Below, piece by piece: positions 25,696-35,403 of a stretch of DNA of 64,000 nt (its first letter is position 1; every line of letters starts with the position of its first letter). The stretch is from Paenibacillus durus ATCC 35681 (GTDB taxonomy: Bacteria > Bacillota > Bacilli > Paenibacillales > Paenibacillaceae): assembly GCF_000993825.1 (NCBI RefSeq), contig NZ_CP011114.1, forward strand, positions 2,542,001-2,606,000. Reading direction: 5' to 3'. The notes under the pieces were generated by a model. That model searched no databases. It was not told the DNA's origin and saw nothing but the letters and a program-made list of their open reading frames with translations. A program made the position numbers and the translations under genes.

Positions 25696-26463
25696 TTATA
25701 AATCGTCGCTGTAGCTGGATGTGATTGTATCGTAAAGGATTTCTTCCCCAGGATTATTGCGCAGCTCGACCAGAATGTCAAAATCGTCATATGTGTATTC
25801 TGATTCGCGGACAAAAATGTCCGGGTGCTCAATAACCTTCGTACTCGGCATAGACATGATATCTTTTAGCAGATTGTAATGCTTCTCATTGGAGCGAATC
25901 GTGCTGACAATACCATCGATAATAAAAATATTATTCGGATTCATCTCATCCTCGGCAAGCTGGCTGCGGACGGTCTGCCGGAGCATCGTCGAGGAAACGA
26001 AGGTCCAACGCTTCATTGCGCATACACTGCCGGCGATAATCGATTCCGTCTTGCCTACCCGTGGCATTCCCCGAAGGCCAATGACCTGATTGCCGTCACG
26101 TTTGAACAGCTCTCCGAGGAAATCAACCAGCAGGCCCAGCTCATCCCGGGTAAACCGGAACGTCTTCCGGTCATCTGAATCCCGGTCGATATATCTTCCG
26201 TGCCGTACGGCCAGTTTGTCAACCAAGCGCGGTGAACGCAGAGCGGTTACCGTTATATTTTCAACCTTTTTGAGCATTTCGCCCATCAGCCGGATCTTCT
26301 CATCATCGTTCGTTTCAAGCAGCATGCCCCGCGTCTTATCCTCCACTCCGTTGATGGTCAGTATATTGACCTCCATCATACCGAGCATCGAAGCGATATC
26401 GCCGAGCAAACCGGGTCTATTCTTATGTATCTTGTATTCCATGTACCATTCTTTGTATTCCAA
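25696..26463 (-). CDS. ymfK: YmfK, DUF3388 protein with ACT-like and P-loop-like regions
   Basis: 255 residues from TTG 26463, 6 bases after GAGGTG; the longer open frame upstream has no family resemblance, and an ATG seven codons later is the alternative. The N-terminus MEYKIHKNRPGLLGDIASMLG looks like an ACT ligand-binding domain. A segment GLRGMPRVGKTESI resembles a nucleotide-binding P-loop, followed by IFIIDGIVSTIRS. Strongly conserved in Bacilli between ymfJ and rodZ, but no function is established to my knowledge. Confidence 0.88.
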   Translation of the reverse strand: MEYKEWYMEYKIHKNRPGLLGDIASMLGMMEVNILTINGVEDKTRGMLLETNDDEKIRLMGEMLKKVENITVTALRSPRLVDKLAVRHGRYIDRDSDDRKTFRFTRDELGLLVDFLGELFKRDGNQVIGLRGMPRVGKTESIIAGSVCAMKRWTFVSSTMLRQTVRSQLAEDEMNPNNIFIIDGIVSTIRSNEKHYNLLKDIMSMPSTKVIEHPDIFVRESEYTYDDFDILVELRNNPGEEILYDTITSSYSDDL

Positions 26464-26612
26464 TTTGTACACCTCGTAATGTAAATTCCCTGTCCCGAGC
26501 CTTGATTCGCCAGAAAACGCCAAGAAGCGACACACCACAGGTTCACGGGTCATGTTAATGATATATAAAATGAAATTGAAAGGCAAGGTCGAATGGTCTG
26601 ACAATTGCAGAA

Positions 26613-26635
26613 AAGCTCCCTCGAGGGGGAGCTTG
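26613..26635 (-). terminator. Weak terminator after ymfJ
   Basis: AAGCTCCC / GGGAGCTT hairpin with a short loop, followed by only TTCTG on the minus strand, so termination is probably partial and ymfK can be read from ymfJ. Confidence 0.6.
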
Positions 26636-26645
26636 TTCCGCCGGG

Positions 26646-26909
26646 CTATGCGTTCTGCTTCGCCAGCTTGACCATGAGGGAGGCAATCGTATGCCGCTGG
26701 CTTTCGTCGCCCACATCCCACAGCTCTTTGATCGCCCGGTTGGAGGCGTTTTGCGGGTCTACCTTCTTGTCGAGGAATTCCCCGATTTCATAAGCGAGCT
26801 CGGCAATAGTGCTTTCGCTCATGCCTACTTTCTCGGCCTGCACAACCCGTTCACCCAGAAAATTCTTCCAGGTATCATAGTTCCTGATTACGGTCGATTC
26901 TGTTGACAT
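26646..26909 (-). CDS. ymfJ: YmfJ, DUF3243 protein
   Basis: 87 residues, the family length, with NYDTWKNFLGERVVQAEKVG and LWDVGDESQRHTIASLMVKL. Small cytoplasmic helical protein found in Bacilli next to ymfI; function unknown. ATG with AAGGAGG at good spacing. Confidence 0.92.
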   Translation of the reverse strand: MSTESTVIRNYDTWKNFLGERVVQAEKVGMSESTIAELAYEIGEFLDKKVDPQNASNRAIKELWDVGDESQRHTIASLMVKLAKQNA

Positions 26910-27039
26910 ATTAAATCCTCCTTCGTGTTGATGACCTTGCTTACCCTTAGGCCGCAGGCCATTTGCGCTTAAGATTTAAAAGCAACAGTCATAATATGCC
27001 CTCGAAGAAAACTTGTTATGCTTAGGTCTTTCCCCAACG

Positions 27040-27807
27040 TCAGGTAACCCAGCCCCCATTTGGGCTAATAATTTGTCCATTGATATATCCCGATTCCGGC
27101 AGAGCCAAAAAATACACAAGCGAAGCGACTTCTTCCGGCGAGGCAAGCCTGCCTGCGGGAATTTCTTCTTCCAGCATGCGAACCTCATCCTCCGATAAAT
27201 TATCCAGCATCGCTGTGCGCACCGCGCCCGGAGCCACCGCGTTCACCGTTACGCCTGAAGGCGCCAATTCCTTGGCCAGCGCCTTAGTAAAGGCGTTAAC
27301 GCCGCCCTTGCTCGCAGAGTAGGCCACTTCGCAAGATGCGCCCGAAATCCCCCATACGGAAGAAACGTTGATAATCCGTCCATACCGCTGCGAAACCATA
27401 TAAGGCATAAAAATCTGGCTGCAAAGAAACGTCCCTTTCAGATTAACGGCCAAACAATCGTCCCATTCCTCTTCGGTAAGATCGGCAAGCATGCCGTAAT
27501 GGGCTCTGCCGGCATTGTTGACCAATATGTCCGGCTGCATACCGCTGGCCGTAATCCGTTCAGCCATGCGCTGGAGCTGGCTGCGGTCTCTTAAATCGGC
27601 GGCCACGGTCATGACCTGTGAACCGGCGTTCATACAGCGCCGCGCCACCTCGTTGGCCGCTTCATGGGAATTCATATAGTGAATCACAATATTCATCCGT
27701 GCCGAAGCAAAGCGCTCGGCAATAGCGCCGCCAATCCCTCCGCTGCCGCCGGTAATAAGCACCGTCGTTTGTCCGAGCGGCTTGCCGCTCGCTCCCACAA
27801 TATTCAC
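27040..27807 (-). CDS. ymfI: YmfI, short-chain dehydrogenase/reductase
   Basis: 255 residues, classical SDR. Cofactor motif TGGSGGIGGAIA near residue 19, NNAGRAHYG, the catalytic Ser in NVSSVWGISG, and YSASKGG (YxxxK). C-terminal GQIISPNGGWVT is normal. Related to FabG 3-oxoacyl-ACP reductases, but the substrate is not shown. GTG start sharing one base with the ymfH stop (TAGTG). Confidence 0.92.
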   Translation of the reverse strand: MNIVGASGKPLGQTTVLITGGSGGIGGAIAERFASARMNIVIHYMNSHEAANEVARRCMNAGSQVMTVAADLRDRSQLQRMAERITASGMQPDILVNNAGRAHYGMLADLTEEEWDDCLAVNLKGTFLCSQIFMPYMVSQRYGRIINVSSVWGISGASCEVAYSASKGGVNAFTKALAKELAPSGVTVNAVAPGAVRTAMLDNLSEDEVRMLEEEIPAGRLASPEEVASLVYFLALPESGYINGQIISPNGGWVT

Positions 27808-29087
27808 TACGGGTTCACCACCACGGATACGGCAAGCTGATCCCAGTCGATGTGCTCGCGCAGCCGGTCATTTACTTCATCCAATGTGATCGATTCGTAT
27901 TCCGGGACGACGCCGAAGAAGTCGCCGCCGCGGAACTGATAACGCGTAAATTCATGGGCAATGCTCTCCGGAGAGTTCAGCATGCGCAAATGTCCGCCGA
28001 TTTTCTTGTTGCGGGCCCGGATAAAATCGCGTTCAGAGAAGCCCGCCCTAAGAACAGCGTCAATCTCTTCCCTGATCCGTTTGAGCAGCAGATTGGGGTC
28101 CTTCGTATCGCCGCCGATCGCGGAGAAGGCGTACTGCGGCGAGCTGTTGAATTCATGTCCGAAGCTGTCGGAAATGAGTTCTTCGTCGTACAGCTTCTGG
28201 TACAGAGCGGTACTGCTGCCAAGCAGGAGGTCAAGCATTAGCTTGGTCGTCAAATCGCGCCGCACCGCGGCTTTGCCTGTCAGCCCGGTCTCTTTTTCCT
28301 TGAAACCGAACAGACACTTAGGCATGGACACCGCCAGCTTGTTCTCCAGCCGCTGCTGGCCAACTTGTTCCGGCTCCCGTTCAAAAATCCGTTCGATCTC
28401 GCCCTGCGATTCGTAAACTTTCCGGCTTTGATTGTCGCGCACCAGCTTAAAGACAGCTTCCGGATCTACGCCGCCGACGATAAAGAGCAGCATGTTGCTC
28501 GGATGGTAAAAAGCATTGTAGCAGGTATAGAGAGTTTCTTTGGTAATTGACGAGATGGATTCCACTGTGCCGGCGATATCGATCCGTACCGGATTTTTCT
28601 GATACATTGCTTCGATCAGCCCGAAATAGACGCGCCAGTCCGGATTGTCGGCATACATGTTGATTTCCTGGCCTATGATGCCCTTTTCCTTCTCCACATT
28701 CTGGTCTGTAAAATAGGGACGCTGCACAAAATCGATCAATGTTTCGATATTCGTCTCTATTTTTTCTGTGGCGGAGAACAGGTAAACCGTCTGCTCAAAG
28801 CTCGTAAAAGCGTTGGCTGACGCTCCGTTTGATGCAAAAGTGGCGAAGATGTCGCCCTCCGGCTCCTCGAACATTTTATGCTCCAAAAAGTGGGCGATGC
28901 CATCCGGCACCGATGTTTCCTCGCCTCCGGCCACACGGAAGTGATTATCCACCGAACCGTATTTAGTCGCAAACGTGGCGTATGTTTTTCTGAAACCCGG
29001 CTTTGGAAGAACGTATACACTCAGCCCGTTATCCAAAACTTCGTAATATAGCGTTTCCTGAAGCCTGTCATAATGGATCTGCTCCAC
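27807..29087 (-). CDS. ymfH: YmfH, M16 zinc metallopeptidase (catalytic)
   Basis: 426 residues. The inverted zinc motif HFLEH (H66, E69, H70) is intact, with the distal glutamate in the EKEKGIIGQEINMY segment. GTG start, 6 bases after AGGAGGAG, and only 3 bases after ymfF. M16 peptidases often work as a catalytic plus a non-catalytic partner, and the adjacent ymfF lacks the motif, so the two probably form one heterodimer that degrades peptides in the cytoplasm. Confidence 0.93.
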   Translation of the reverse strand: MEQIHYDRLQETLYYEVLDNGLSVYVLPKPGFRKTYATFATKYGSVDNHFRVAGGEETSVPDGIAHFLEHKMFEEPEGDIFATFASNGASANAFTSFEQTVYLFSATEKIETNIETLIDFVQRPYFTDQNVEKEKGIIGQEINMYADNPDWRVYFGLIEAMYQKNPVRIDIAGTVESISSITKETLYTCYNAFYHPSNMLLFIVGGVDPEAVFKLVRDNQSRKVYESQGEIERIFEREPEQVGQQRLENKLAVSMPKCLFGFKEKETGLTGKAAVRRDLTTKLMLDLLLGSSTALYQKLYDEELISDSFGHEFNSSPQYAFSAIGGDTKDPNLLLKRIREEIDAVLRAGFSERDFIRARNKKIGGHLRMLNSPESIAHEFTRYQFRGGDFFGVVPEYESITLDEVNDRLREHIDWDQLAVSVVVNP

Positions 29088-29089
29088 AA

Positions 29090-30373
29090 CTACTCCTCCT
29101 TCTGTCCTGTCAGGAAATAGATCGTATCCAGCTGGACGGTGTCGGCAGCCCGTTTCACGTCCTCCGCGCCGGAAGCTTCCACCTGGCTCATCAGTTCTTC
29201 CGCAGAACGGTCTTTGCCGGACAGCTGGCGGTTGAAGTCGAATGCAATCATTTCAAAGGCGGAGTCCTGGATTTCCAAGAGCAGGTTGCGTATCATCGCC
29301 TTAGTCTGGTTCAGCTCCAGATCGCTGATATTTCCTTTTTTCATTTCATCTAGCTGCTTGCGGATAATGTCCACGGCTTTGCCGTAGTTCTCGATTTCAA
29401 TACCCGACTGAATCGTGGCAATTCCTTTATGTCCGTCGTAGCGGGAAGACGCATAGTAAGCCAGACTCTCCTTCTCCCGGACATTGACGAACAGCTTGGA
29501 ATGCGGATAGCCGCCCAAAATACCGTTGTACATTAAAGCGTGCGCATAGGCGTCGTCCCTGTAAGTAATGGAAGTCCGCAAACCCATGTTCAGCTTGCCT
29601 TGACCGACATCCATCCGTTCTTCCACCGTGCGAACGTCCGTAACGGTCTTAGGGGAGAATCGGGATTGATACTGGGAGGATGCTGTTCGGCCGCCAAAGC
29701 CAAAATGCCGCTCTACCAGCTTCTCAACTTCTTCAGGCGTCGTGTCGCCAACGACATACAGATCGAGAATCGCTCCTTCCAGCCAAGAAAGATAGGACTG
29801 ATACAGCGAGTCCGGGGTAATAGCGTCCAGATCCGCCCTTTGTCCGAGCGGATGCAGCCGATACGGCTCTTCCCGGCACATTTCCTCGATGCAGCGCTCG
29901 GCCGCGTAACGGATTTTGTCATTGACGATAGCCTCCAGCTTCTTGCGGACAGTCTCGCGCTCCGTTCCCACATAAGAAGCCCTGAAGCTGCTGCCTTCCA
30001 GTACAGGCTGTGTAAGCACTTCTCCCAAAAAAGCGAAGGATTCGCCTAGCAGACTCTCCTTGCTCTGCACAAATGAATCATTGATCGTGTCCATCCGGAA
30101 TTGGATGATCTGGTAATCGCCGCGCTTATACACGTCGAATCCGAATCCCGCTCCATACAGTTCTTCCAGCCGTTCGCGGAACTGGGTTGTCTCCGGATAA
30201 GATGCCGTACCCCGGCGTAGAACGAACGGAATCAGCGCGGTGGGGGTCACGGTCTCTTCGGCCAAGGGAAGGCCGGCATACAGCGATATCGCATAAGTCT
30301 TAAACGTCTTCGTCGGCAGCACATGAATCCGGATGCCTCCTACGTTGCCATGCTGGAATACGTGATTTGTCAA
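29090..30373 (-). CDS. ymfF: YmfF, M16 peptidase homologue lacking the zinc motif
   Basis: 427 residues with the M16 two-domain fold (LPTKTFKTYAISLYAGLPL start; GGYPHSKLFVNVREKESLAYYASSRYDG in the C-terminal half). The position of HxxEH is occupied by LRRGTASYPETT and there is no zinc site, so it should be inactive on its own. TTG start with AAAGGAG 9 bases upstream. It probably supplies the substrate-binding half for YmfH. Confidence 0.92.
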   Translation of the reverse strand: MTNHVFQHGNVGGIRIHVLPTKTFKTYAISLYAGLPLAEETVTPTALIPFVLRRGTASYPETTQFRERLEELYGAGFGFDVYKRGDYQIIQFRMDTINDSFVQSKESLLGESFAFLGEVLTQPVLEGSSFRASYVGTERETVRKKLEAIVNDKIRYAAERCIEEMCREEPYRLHPLGQRADLDAITPDSLYQSYLSWLEGAILDLYVVGDTTPEEVEKLVERHFGFGGRTASSQYQSRFSPKTVTDVRTVEERMDVGQGKLNMGLRTSITYRDDAYAHALMYNGILGGYPHSKLFVNVREKESLAYYASSRYDGHKGIATIQSGIEIENYGKAVDIIRKQLDEMKKGNISDLELNQTKAMIRNLLLEIQDSAFEMIAFDFNRQLSGKDRSAEELMSQVEASGAEDVKRAADTVQLDTIYFLTGQKEE

Positions 30374-30460
30374 GTTGAAAACTCCTTTACTGCCTGGATA
30401 GATGCTTTTAAACCATATTTATGAAGTAATATTTATTCTAAACCATTCCAAAGTAAGGAA

Positions 30461-30489
30461 GCAACCGAAAGACAAGTCTTCCGATTGCT
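30461..30489 (-). terminator. Weak terminator after sleB
   Basis: GCAATCGGAAGAC / GTCTTTCGGTTGC imperfect hairpin with a very small loop, 14 bases past the sleB stop, followed by a mixed TTCCTTACTTT run. Confidence 0.6.
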
Positions 30490-30502
30490 CCTGGGGGTTC
30501 GA

Positions 30503-31327
30503 TTACATACAGAAAATATGCTCGCCGATCGTCTTCACCTGCGGTCTTGTCCAGATCCATTTGGAGGTTGCGGTCTTCGGATTGAAGTAATACAGACAGC
30601 CTCCCGTCGGGTCCCAGCCGTTGAGCGCCTGCTGAACCGCTTTGCGCGCCTGCTCATTGGGCGTCAGATAAATCTGTCCGTCGGCGACGGCGGTAAATGC
30701 TCCGGGCTGGAAAATAACGCCTGAAGGCGTGTTCGGAAAACTTGGGGATTTTGTCCGGTTCAGAATAACTGCGGCGACGGCCACCTGTCCTTCAAACGGT
30801 TCCCCCCGAGACTCCCCGTAGACGGCATTTGCCATGATCCTCAAATCGTTCTCCGACAAGCCCATTGTATTTCCGGACGCCAATTCATCGGTAGTGTTTG
30901 CCTCGTTTGTTGTTCTCTTGGCGGTCTTCGGTTCCGTAGGACGCCAGTTCTTAGTTGCATTGTACAACCTCAGCTTCGTCTTTGCTCCGACGACACCGTC
31001 TGCCACCATGCCAAATTTCCACTGAAACCATTTGACGGAGTTTAATGTTTCGCTGCCGAATTGGCTGTCTATTGTGCCCGAGTAATATCCAAGGTGCTTC
31101 AAGCGTCCCTGAAGCTCGTATACATCTTGCCCGGAGGCGCCGTATTTAATGGGCACAGTGCTAAAAGCAGGCATCGCTTCATCGTAGGTCCCAGCCTCGG
31201 ACGAAGAATTCGCAGCAGTCTGCGGAACTTTCGATGACGCCTTTCCTCCGGAGAAATGTTCAATCAGCGGAGCTGACGCAAGCGTAAGGGCTAGCACGGC
31301 AATAATCCATAGCTTCTGATTCTTCAT
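30503..31327 (-). CDS. sleB: Spore cortex-lytic enzyme SleB
   Basis: 274 residues. N-terminal hydrophobic segment (about 7-20) that can serve as signal or anchor; peptidoglycan-binding domain at about 60-125 (GASGQDVYELQGRLKHLGYY); catalytic Hydrolase_2 domain at about 160-274 (MANAVYGESRGEPFEGQVAVAAVILNR). SleB is a lytic transglycosylase that opens cortex muramic-lactam peptidoglycan at germination. A sigma-G promoter lies upstream. No ypeB partner follows in this window, unlike B. subtilis, where the two are adjacent. The closely related CwlJ lacks the binding domain, so this is SleB-type. Confidence 0.88.
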   Translation of the reverse strand: MKNQKLWIIAVLALTLASAPLIEHFSGGKASSKVPQTAANSSSEAGTYDEAMPAFSTVPIKYGASGQDVYELQGRLKHLGYYSGTIDSQFGSETLNSVKWFQWKFGMVADGVVGAKTKLRLYNATKNWRPTEPKTAKRTTNEANTTDELASGNTMGLSENDLRIMANAVYGESRGEPFEGQVAVAAVILNRTKSPSFPNTPSGVIFQPGAFTAVADGQIYLTPNEQARKAVQQALNGWDPTGGCLYYFNPKTATSKWIWTRPQVKTIGEHIFCM

Positions 31328-31377
31328 TTGGCTTCGCTCTACCTTTCTCTTTTAAGTTCTGCATGGATGGCTAACGT

Positions 31378-31407
31378 TATTATGACGACAGCGCAAGAAT
31401 CCTATGC
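31378..31407 (-). promoter_or_regulatory. Candidate sigma-G promoter of sleB
   Basis: Minus strand: GCATA (-35, consensus GHATR) at 31403-31407, an 18-base spacer, and CATAATA (-10, consensus CATNHTA) at 31378-31384. Matches forespore-specific expression expected for sleB. Confidence 0.75.
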
Positions 31408-31442
31408 ACCGAAAGGAACGAAAAGAAAGGAGGATAAAATAA

Positions 31443-31478
31443 TAAAAAGCGTTCCTTTTCCGTAGAAAAAGAACGCTT
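31443..31478 (-). terminator. Terminator of spoIIIE
   Basis: GCGTTC / GAACGC arms extended by A/T pairs, followed on the minus strand by TTTTTATTATTTT, 25 bases past the stop. Confidence 0.85.
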
Positions 31479-31502
31479 GGCTTAAACTGCTGCCATGCAG
31501 AA

Positions 31503-34121
31503 TCAGGAACTGATCCGGCTTTGCTGGTACTGCTCCAGCGAGATCAGCACCTCCCGAGGCTTGCTGCCTTCGTACGGACCTATAACACCCCTGGCCTCCA
31601 TGGAATCGATCAGTCTGGCGGCCCGGGTGTAACCGACGCGCATCCTGCGCTGCAGCAGCGATACCGAAGCTTGCTTGGCTTCAAGCACGATCTGCACCGC
31701 CTGCTCGTACAGTTCATCCTGCGGCTCCTCGGTTTCCGGAGCCGCATCATCCACTTCCGGAACGATAGACTCGTCATACTCCGCTTCGCCTTGGCTGCTG
31801 ACATAATGGACGATCGCTTCCACCTCGGCATCGCTCATGAAAGCTCCTTGAACCCGAACCGGCTTGGAGGAGCCCATCGGCATGAACAGCATATCGCCGC
31901 GGCCTAGCAGCTTCTCTGCTCCCGCCATGTCCAGAATGGTGCGCGAATCAACCTGCGAGGAGACGCCAAAGGCGATCCGCGAAGGGATATTGGCCTTGAT
32001 GACACCGGTGATGACATCCACCGAAGGGCGCTGGGTCGCAATAATCAAATGAATTCCCGCCGCTCGCGCCATCTGTGCCAGACGGCAAATGGCGTCTTCC
32101 ACATCGTTCGCGGCAACCATCATCAAGTCGGCAAGCTCGTCCACAATTACGACGATATACGGCAGAACCGCCTCCGGGTTATCCTTCATCAGATTGTTAT
32201 AGCCTTCCACATTCCGTGTTCCGGATTTGGAGAACAGCTCATATCTTTTCTCCATCTCAACCACAATTTTCTTGAGCGCCAGGCTGGCGCGTTTCGGGTC
32301 GGTAACGACAGGAGCCATTAAATGGGGAATCCCATTGTATACATTCAGTTCGACCATCTTCGGATCGACCATAAGAAACTTGACTTCATCCGGCTTGGCC
32401 TTGTACAGAATGCTGGTGATAATTCCGTTGATGCAGACCGATTTGCCGGAGCCGGTTGCCCCGGCGACAAGCAGATGGGGCATTTTGGCAAGATTTCCGA
32501 TGATCGTCTGACCGGAAATGTCCCTGCCGAAAGCAATCGTCAGCCTAGCTTCGGCTTCCTGGAAAATCTGGGTTTCCATGACTTCTCTCATGGTAACCAA
32601 CGATACCTCCGGATTCGGCACCTCGATTCCGATTGCCGATTTGCCGGGAATCGGCGCCTCCATCCGGATATCTTTAGCGGCGAGCGCCAAAGCGATATCA
32701 TCGGTCAGATTGACGATCCGGCTGACCTTCACACCGATGTCAGGCTGAATCTCGTACCGGGTAACCGCCGGCCCCCGGACAACCTCCAGCACCTTAGCCC
32801 GGACGCCAAAGCTTTCCAGCGTCGCCTCAAGCTTGCGGGCCGTCTGCATGTAATCGTTCTGGTCGCCGGCTTTGCCGCCGTTACTCGGCTTCGACAGCAG
32901 CCGGAATGGCGGCAGCTTGTAAGGCTTAGGCGGAGGCGCCGGCTTGGGAGCCGGAGGTATATCTCCTTCAGCCTCTCCTTCCTTGCCGGTGCTTGCCTCA
33001 ACAATAACGCCGTCTTCCCCGGAGACAGACCCTTCCGCCGCTTCCGCGAGGCTCAGGGCATCGGCAGGCTTCGCACTGCCCCGCGCAGCCGGCGAGAACT
33101 CGCTCCATTCCTCACGGTCCTCGTCGCTCAGTCCTTCCGCACGGATATGCTCGAAGAAATCGCGAATGATAGGAGCTGCAGATTCCAGTTCCTCGTTCTC
33201 AAAATCATAATCTTCATCCGGACCGGACCAATCCGATTGGGAAGGAATACCTGAAATGATCGGAATATTCCTATGCTCCTCGTCCCAATCATCCTCCCCG
33301 GACTCCGGCAAAGCTTCGCCTTCGGAGCGAGGAGTCTTGCGCCGCAGAAGTTTGTCGAAGAACTGCGGCGCTTTGCGGCTCGGAAGACCCGCTTCCAGCT
33401 CCTCCTCTTCCTCTTCTTCCTCCGGTTCCTCCTGCACCTTCTTTGGCCTTCCCCGGCCCGATACCGGTACCACCTGTGGGCGGTTAGCGGCTCTAAGCCG
33501 AATGCCTTCCGCAAGCTTGACCGCCCGGATTCTCAGTATTCCGAACAGCTCGATATAGGAGAGATTCGTAACCAGCATAAAGCTGATCGCGAGCATAACG
33601 ATCATAAGCAGCTTGGCGCCGAGTGTCCCGAACAACCACAGCAGCACAGCGAATTCCAATCCGCCGAGATAGCCGCCGCTTATATCTTTGCCCAGCATAT
33701 AGATGCTGCCGTCATTCACGGCTGGAGTCAACGCCCCGGCCAGATCCTTCTGGGTCTGTGACAGCACGTTGCCCGGATGAAGCATGGATACCGGCCCAAG
33801 CTTCTGCTCCATAGCCGAAATGCTGCTCATCAGGCACATTGAGCATACCAGCAGCAGAACACCGCTGTGCCGGCTGCTCCAATTCGAAGGCCATTTCCGG
33901 TAGATCATGACCATTAATCCGTAATACATGCCGATGAGCGGCAATACGAAATAAAACCGGCCAAGAAGGTAAGCCGCCAAGCTTGATAATGAACGTCCCA
34001 CCGCCGCCTCGCCGGATAAAGCTATAACCGAGAAGGTAATCAGAAGAATGCCATAAATCTCATATTTTAAAACACTGCCGAGCAGCGCTTTCTTTTTTTT
34101 CCGTTTTCTCCGTTTAGCCAC
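31503..34121 (-). CDS. spoIIIE: SpoIIIE/FtsK-family DNA translocase
   Basis: 872 residues from GTG 34121; a GTG at 34130 is possible but would lie almost at the transcription start. Layout: about four N-terminal membrane helices, a long acidic linker with a run of glutamates, then the motor with Walker [10 protein letters not shown], Walker [13 protein letters not shown], and a C-terminal gamma winged helix ([20 protein letters not shown]) that reads KOPS/SRS sites. The membrane anchor and position after tepA-ylzJ point to SpoIIIE rather than the soluble SftA. It pumps the chromosome into the forespore and clears DNA from division septa. Confidence 0.93.
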   Translation of the reverse strand: MAKRRKRKKKKALLGSVLKYEIYGILLITFSVIALSGEAAVGRSLSSLAAYLLGRFYFVLPLIGMYYGLMVMIYRKWPSNWSSRHSGVLLLVCSMCLMSSISAMEQKLGPVSMLHPGNVLSQTQKDLAGALTPAVNDGSIYMLGKDISGGYLGGLEFAVLLWLFGTLGAKLLMIVMLAISFMLVTNLSYIELFGILRIRAVKLAEGIRLRAANRPQVVPVSGRGRPKKVQEEPEEEEEEEELEAGLPSRKAPQFFDKLLRRKTPRSEGEALPESGEDDWDEEHRNIPIISGIPSQSDWSGPDEDYDFENEELESAAPIIRDFFEHIRAEGLSDEDREEWSEFSPAARGSAKPADALSLAEAAEGSVSGEDGVIVEASTGKEGEAEGDIPPAPKPAPPPKPYKLPPFRLLSKPSNGGKAGDQNDYMQTARKLEATLESFGVRAKVLEVVRGPAVTRYEIQPDIGVKVSRIVNLTDDIALALAAKDIRMEAPIPGKSAIGIEVPNPEVSLVTMREVMETQIFQEAEARLTIAFGRDISGQTIIGNLAKMPHLLVAGATGSGKSVCINGIITSILYKAKPDEVKFLMVDPKMVELNVYNGIPHLMAPVVTDPKRASLALKKIVVEMEKRYELFSKSGTRNVEGYNNLMKDNPEAVLPYIVVIVDELADLMMVAANDVEDAICRLAQMARAAGIHLIIATQRPSVDVITGVIKANIPSRIAFGVSSQVDSRTILDMAGAEKLLGRGDMLFMPMGSSKPVRVQGAFMSDAEVEAIVHYVSSQGEAEYDESIVPEVDDAAPETEEPQDELYEQAVQIVLEAKQASVSLLQRRMRVGYTRAARLIDSMEARGVIGPYEGSKPREVLISLEQYQQSRISS

Positions 34122-34142
34122 GCCAGCCACCCCCGAATCAGT

Positions 34143-34151
34143 ATTATACCA
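34143..34151 (-). promoter_or_regulatory. Extended -10 promoter of spoIIIE
   Basis: Minus-strand TGGTATAAT (TGnTATAAT), 22-30 bases before the candidate GTG starts. The very short leader favours the inner start at 34121. Confidence 0.5.
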
Positions 34152-34205
34152 TATAATGGCGTGGCGTACCTATGTTCTGTTTTGTCGGAAAATGCTGCTC
34201 TTGAA

Positions 34206-34439
34206 TCAGAAGCCGCCTGATCCCCCGGACGAATATGAAATGATCTGTCCCGGCGCAAGACCCGGTTCCAGATAGCGGTGGAGCGGGCATTGCAGAAGTC
34301 TTACGATTCTGGCCCTGCCCTCGTCCAGCGGCTCAACCTGCATGACAATCCCTTGTACAGTAACTTCACGGAATGGGGGCGAAGCCTTAATGGCCCCTTC
34401 CCATACCTGATCGGCGGATATCACCGAATAAAGGATCAT
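34206..34439 (-). CDS. ylzJ: YlzJ-like protein
   Basis: 77 residues. [15 protein letters not shown] start and a beta-rich middle with [16 protein letters not shown] match YlzJ, a small protein of unknown function that follows tepA in Bacilli. ATG overlaps the tepA stop (ATGA), so the two are translationally coupled. C-terminus is glycine/serine-rich. Confidence 0.85.
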   Translation of the reverse strand: MILYSVISADQVWEGAIKASPPFREVTVQGIVMQVEPLDEGRARIVRLLQCPLHRYLEPGLAPGQIISYSSGGSGGF

Positions 34440-35215
34440 TGGGTCAACCCTCCCGTCTCGGCAGGGGCTCCTCTAAGAGCAATTAGTTCATTCAGTTTCG
34501 CCATTGCCGTGCCGATCCCGCCTATTTCGTCCATAAGTCCAAATGCAACGGCATCATGGCCTCCGACAGCCGTACCAATGTCTCTATTAAGCTCTCCCGT
34601 CTTAAACATCAGATCCTTGAAGCATTCTACGGAAATCCGCGAATGGGACGTGACGAACCGGACGACGCGCTCCTGCATTTTCTCCATGTACTCAAAAGTC
34701 TGCGGAACGCCGATGACGAGGCCGTTCATGCGGATGGGATGAATCGTCATCGTGGCGCTTTCCGCTATGATTGAATAGCTTGAGGATACCGCGATGGGAA
34801 CCCCGATGCTGTGGCCTCCCCCAACAACGACGGTAACCGTCGGCTTGGACAGCGAAGCAATCATTTCCGCAATGGCAAGACCGGCTTCCACATCGCCGCC
34901 CACCGTATTCAGAATGATTAGCACCCCCTTAACTGTTTTACTCTGCTCAGCTGCGACCAGTTGGGGGATGATATGTTCATATTTGGTCGTCTTGTTATGC
35001 GGGGGCATGACGATATGTCCTTCGATCTGACCAATGATCGTGATGCAATAAATCTCCGGCTCGGTGGGTGGAACCGCCACTTGACCGAATTCTTTCACCG
35101 TGCTGATCGTGCCTCCGGCATCCTGAGTTCCTTCACCGCCCTGGTCTTCTCTCTCCGGAGGCGTTACCGGTTCCTCATTTCGGTAAGCTGTTTCGAAAGG
35201 TGTATTGCCATCCAT
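34436..35215 (-). CDS. tepA: TepA/YmfB ClpP-like serine protease
   Basis: 259 residues from ATG 35215 with GGGAG 8-10 bases upstream. ClpP fold with nucleophile Ser136 in GGGHSIGVP and catalytic His159 in [25 protein letters not shown] is the oxyanion/handle region. TepA (translocation-enhancing protein) is a cytoplasmic ClpP relative proposed to clear signal peptides or spore protein remnants in Bacillus. Extra N-terminal polar tail of about 50 residues. Between rnjB and ylzJ, the conserved order. Confidence 0.9.
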   Translation of the reverse strand: MDGNTPFETAYRNEEPVTPPEREDQGGEGTQDAGGTISTVKEFGQVAVPPTEPEIYCITIIGQIEGHIVMPPHNKTTKYEHIIPQLVAAEQSKTVKGVLIILNTVGGDVEAGLAIAEMIASLSKPTVTVVVGGGHSIGVPIAVSSSYSIIAESATMTIHPIRMNGLVIGVPQTFEYMEKMQERVVRFVTSHSRISVECFKDLMFKTGELNRDIGTAVGGHDAVAFGLMDEIGGIGTAMAKLNELIALRGAPAETGGLTQ

Positions 35216-35332
35216 ACTCAGCGCTCCCTTGTTCGCTTGCACCAAAGCTCTTCAGCAAGCGTATGGTAATGAATCTCCCGTTAGTATGACTAATCGCACC
35301 CTGACATTATGCAGAGGTATAAATGAACGCAT

Positions 35333-35389
35333 AAAAGCCCCTCTCCGCTAAGAAACCGTCCAATATTTCCAGCGGGAGAGAGGCTTTAT
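35333..35389 (-). terminator. Terminator of rnjB
   Basis: Arms AAAGCCTCTCTCCCGCT and AGCGGAGAGGGGCTTTT, about 15 pairs with one mismatch, with a 20-base loop. Short T run on the minus strand, 14 bases past the rnjB stop. Confidence 0.8.
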
Positions 35390-35403
35390 GATTTTAGTAT
35401 AAA

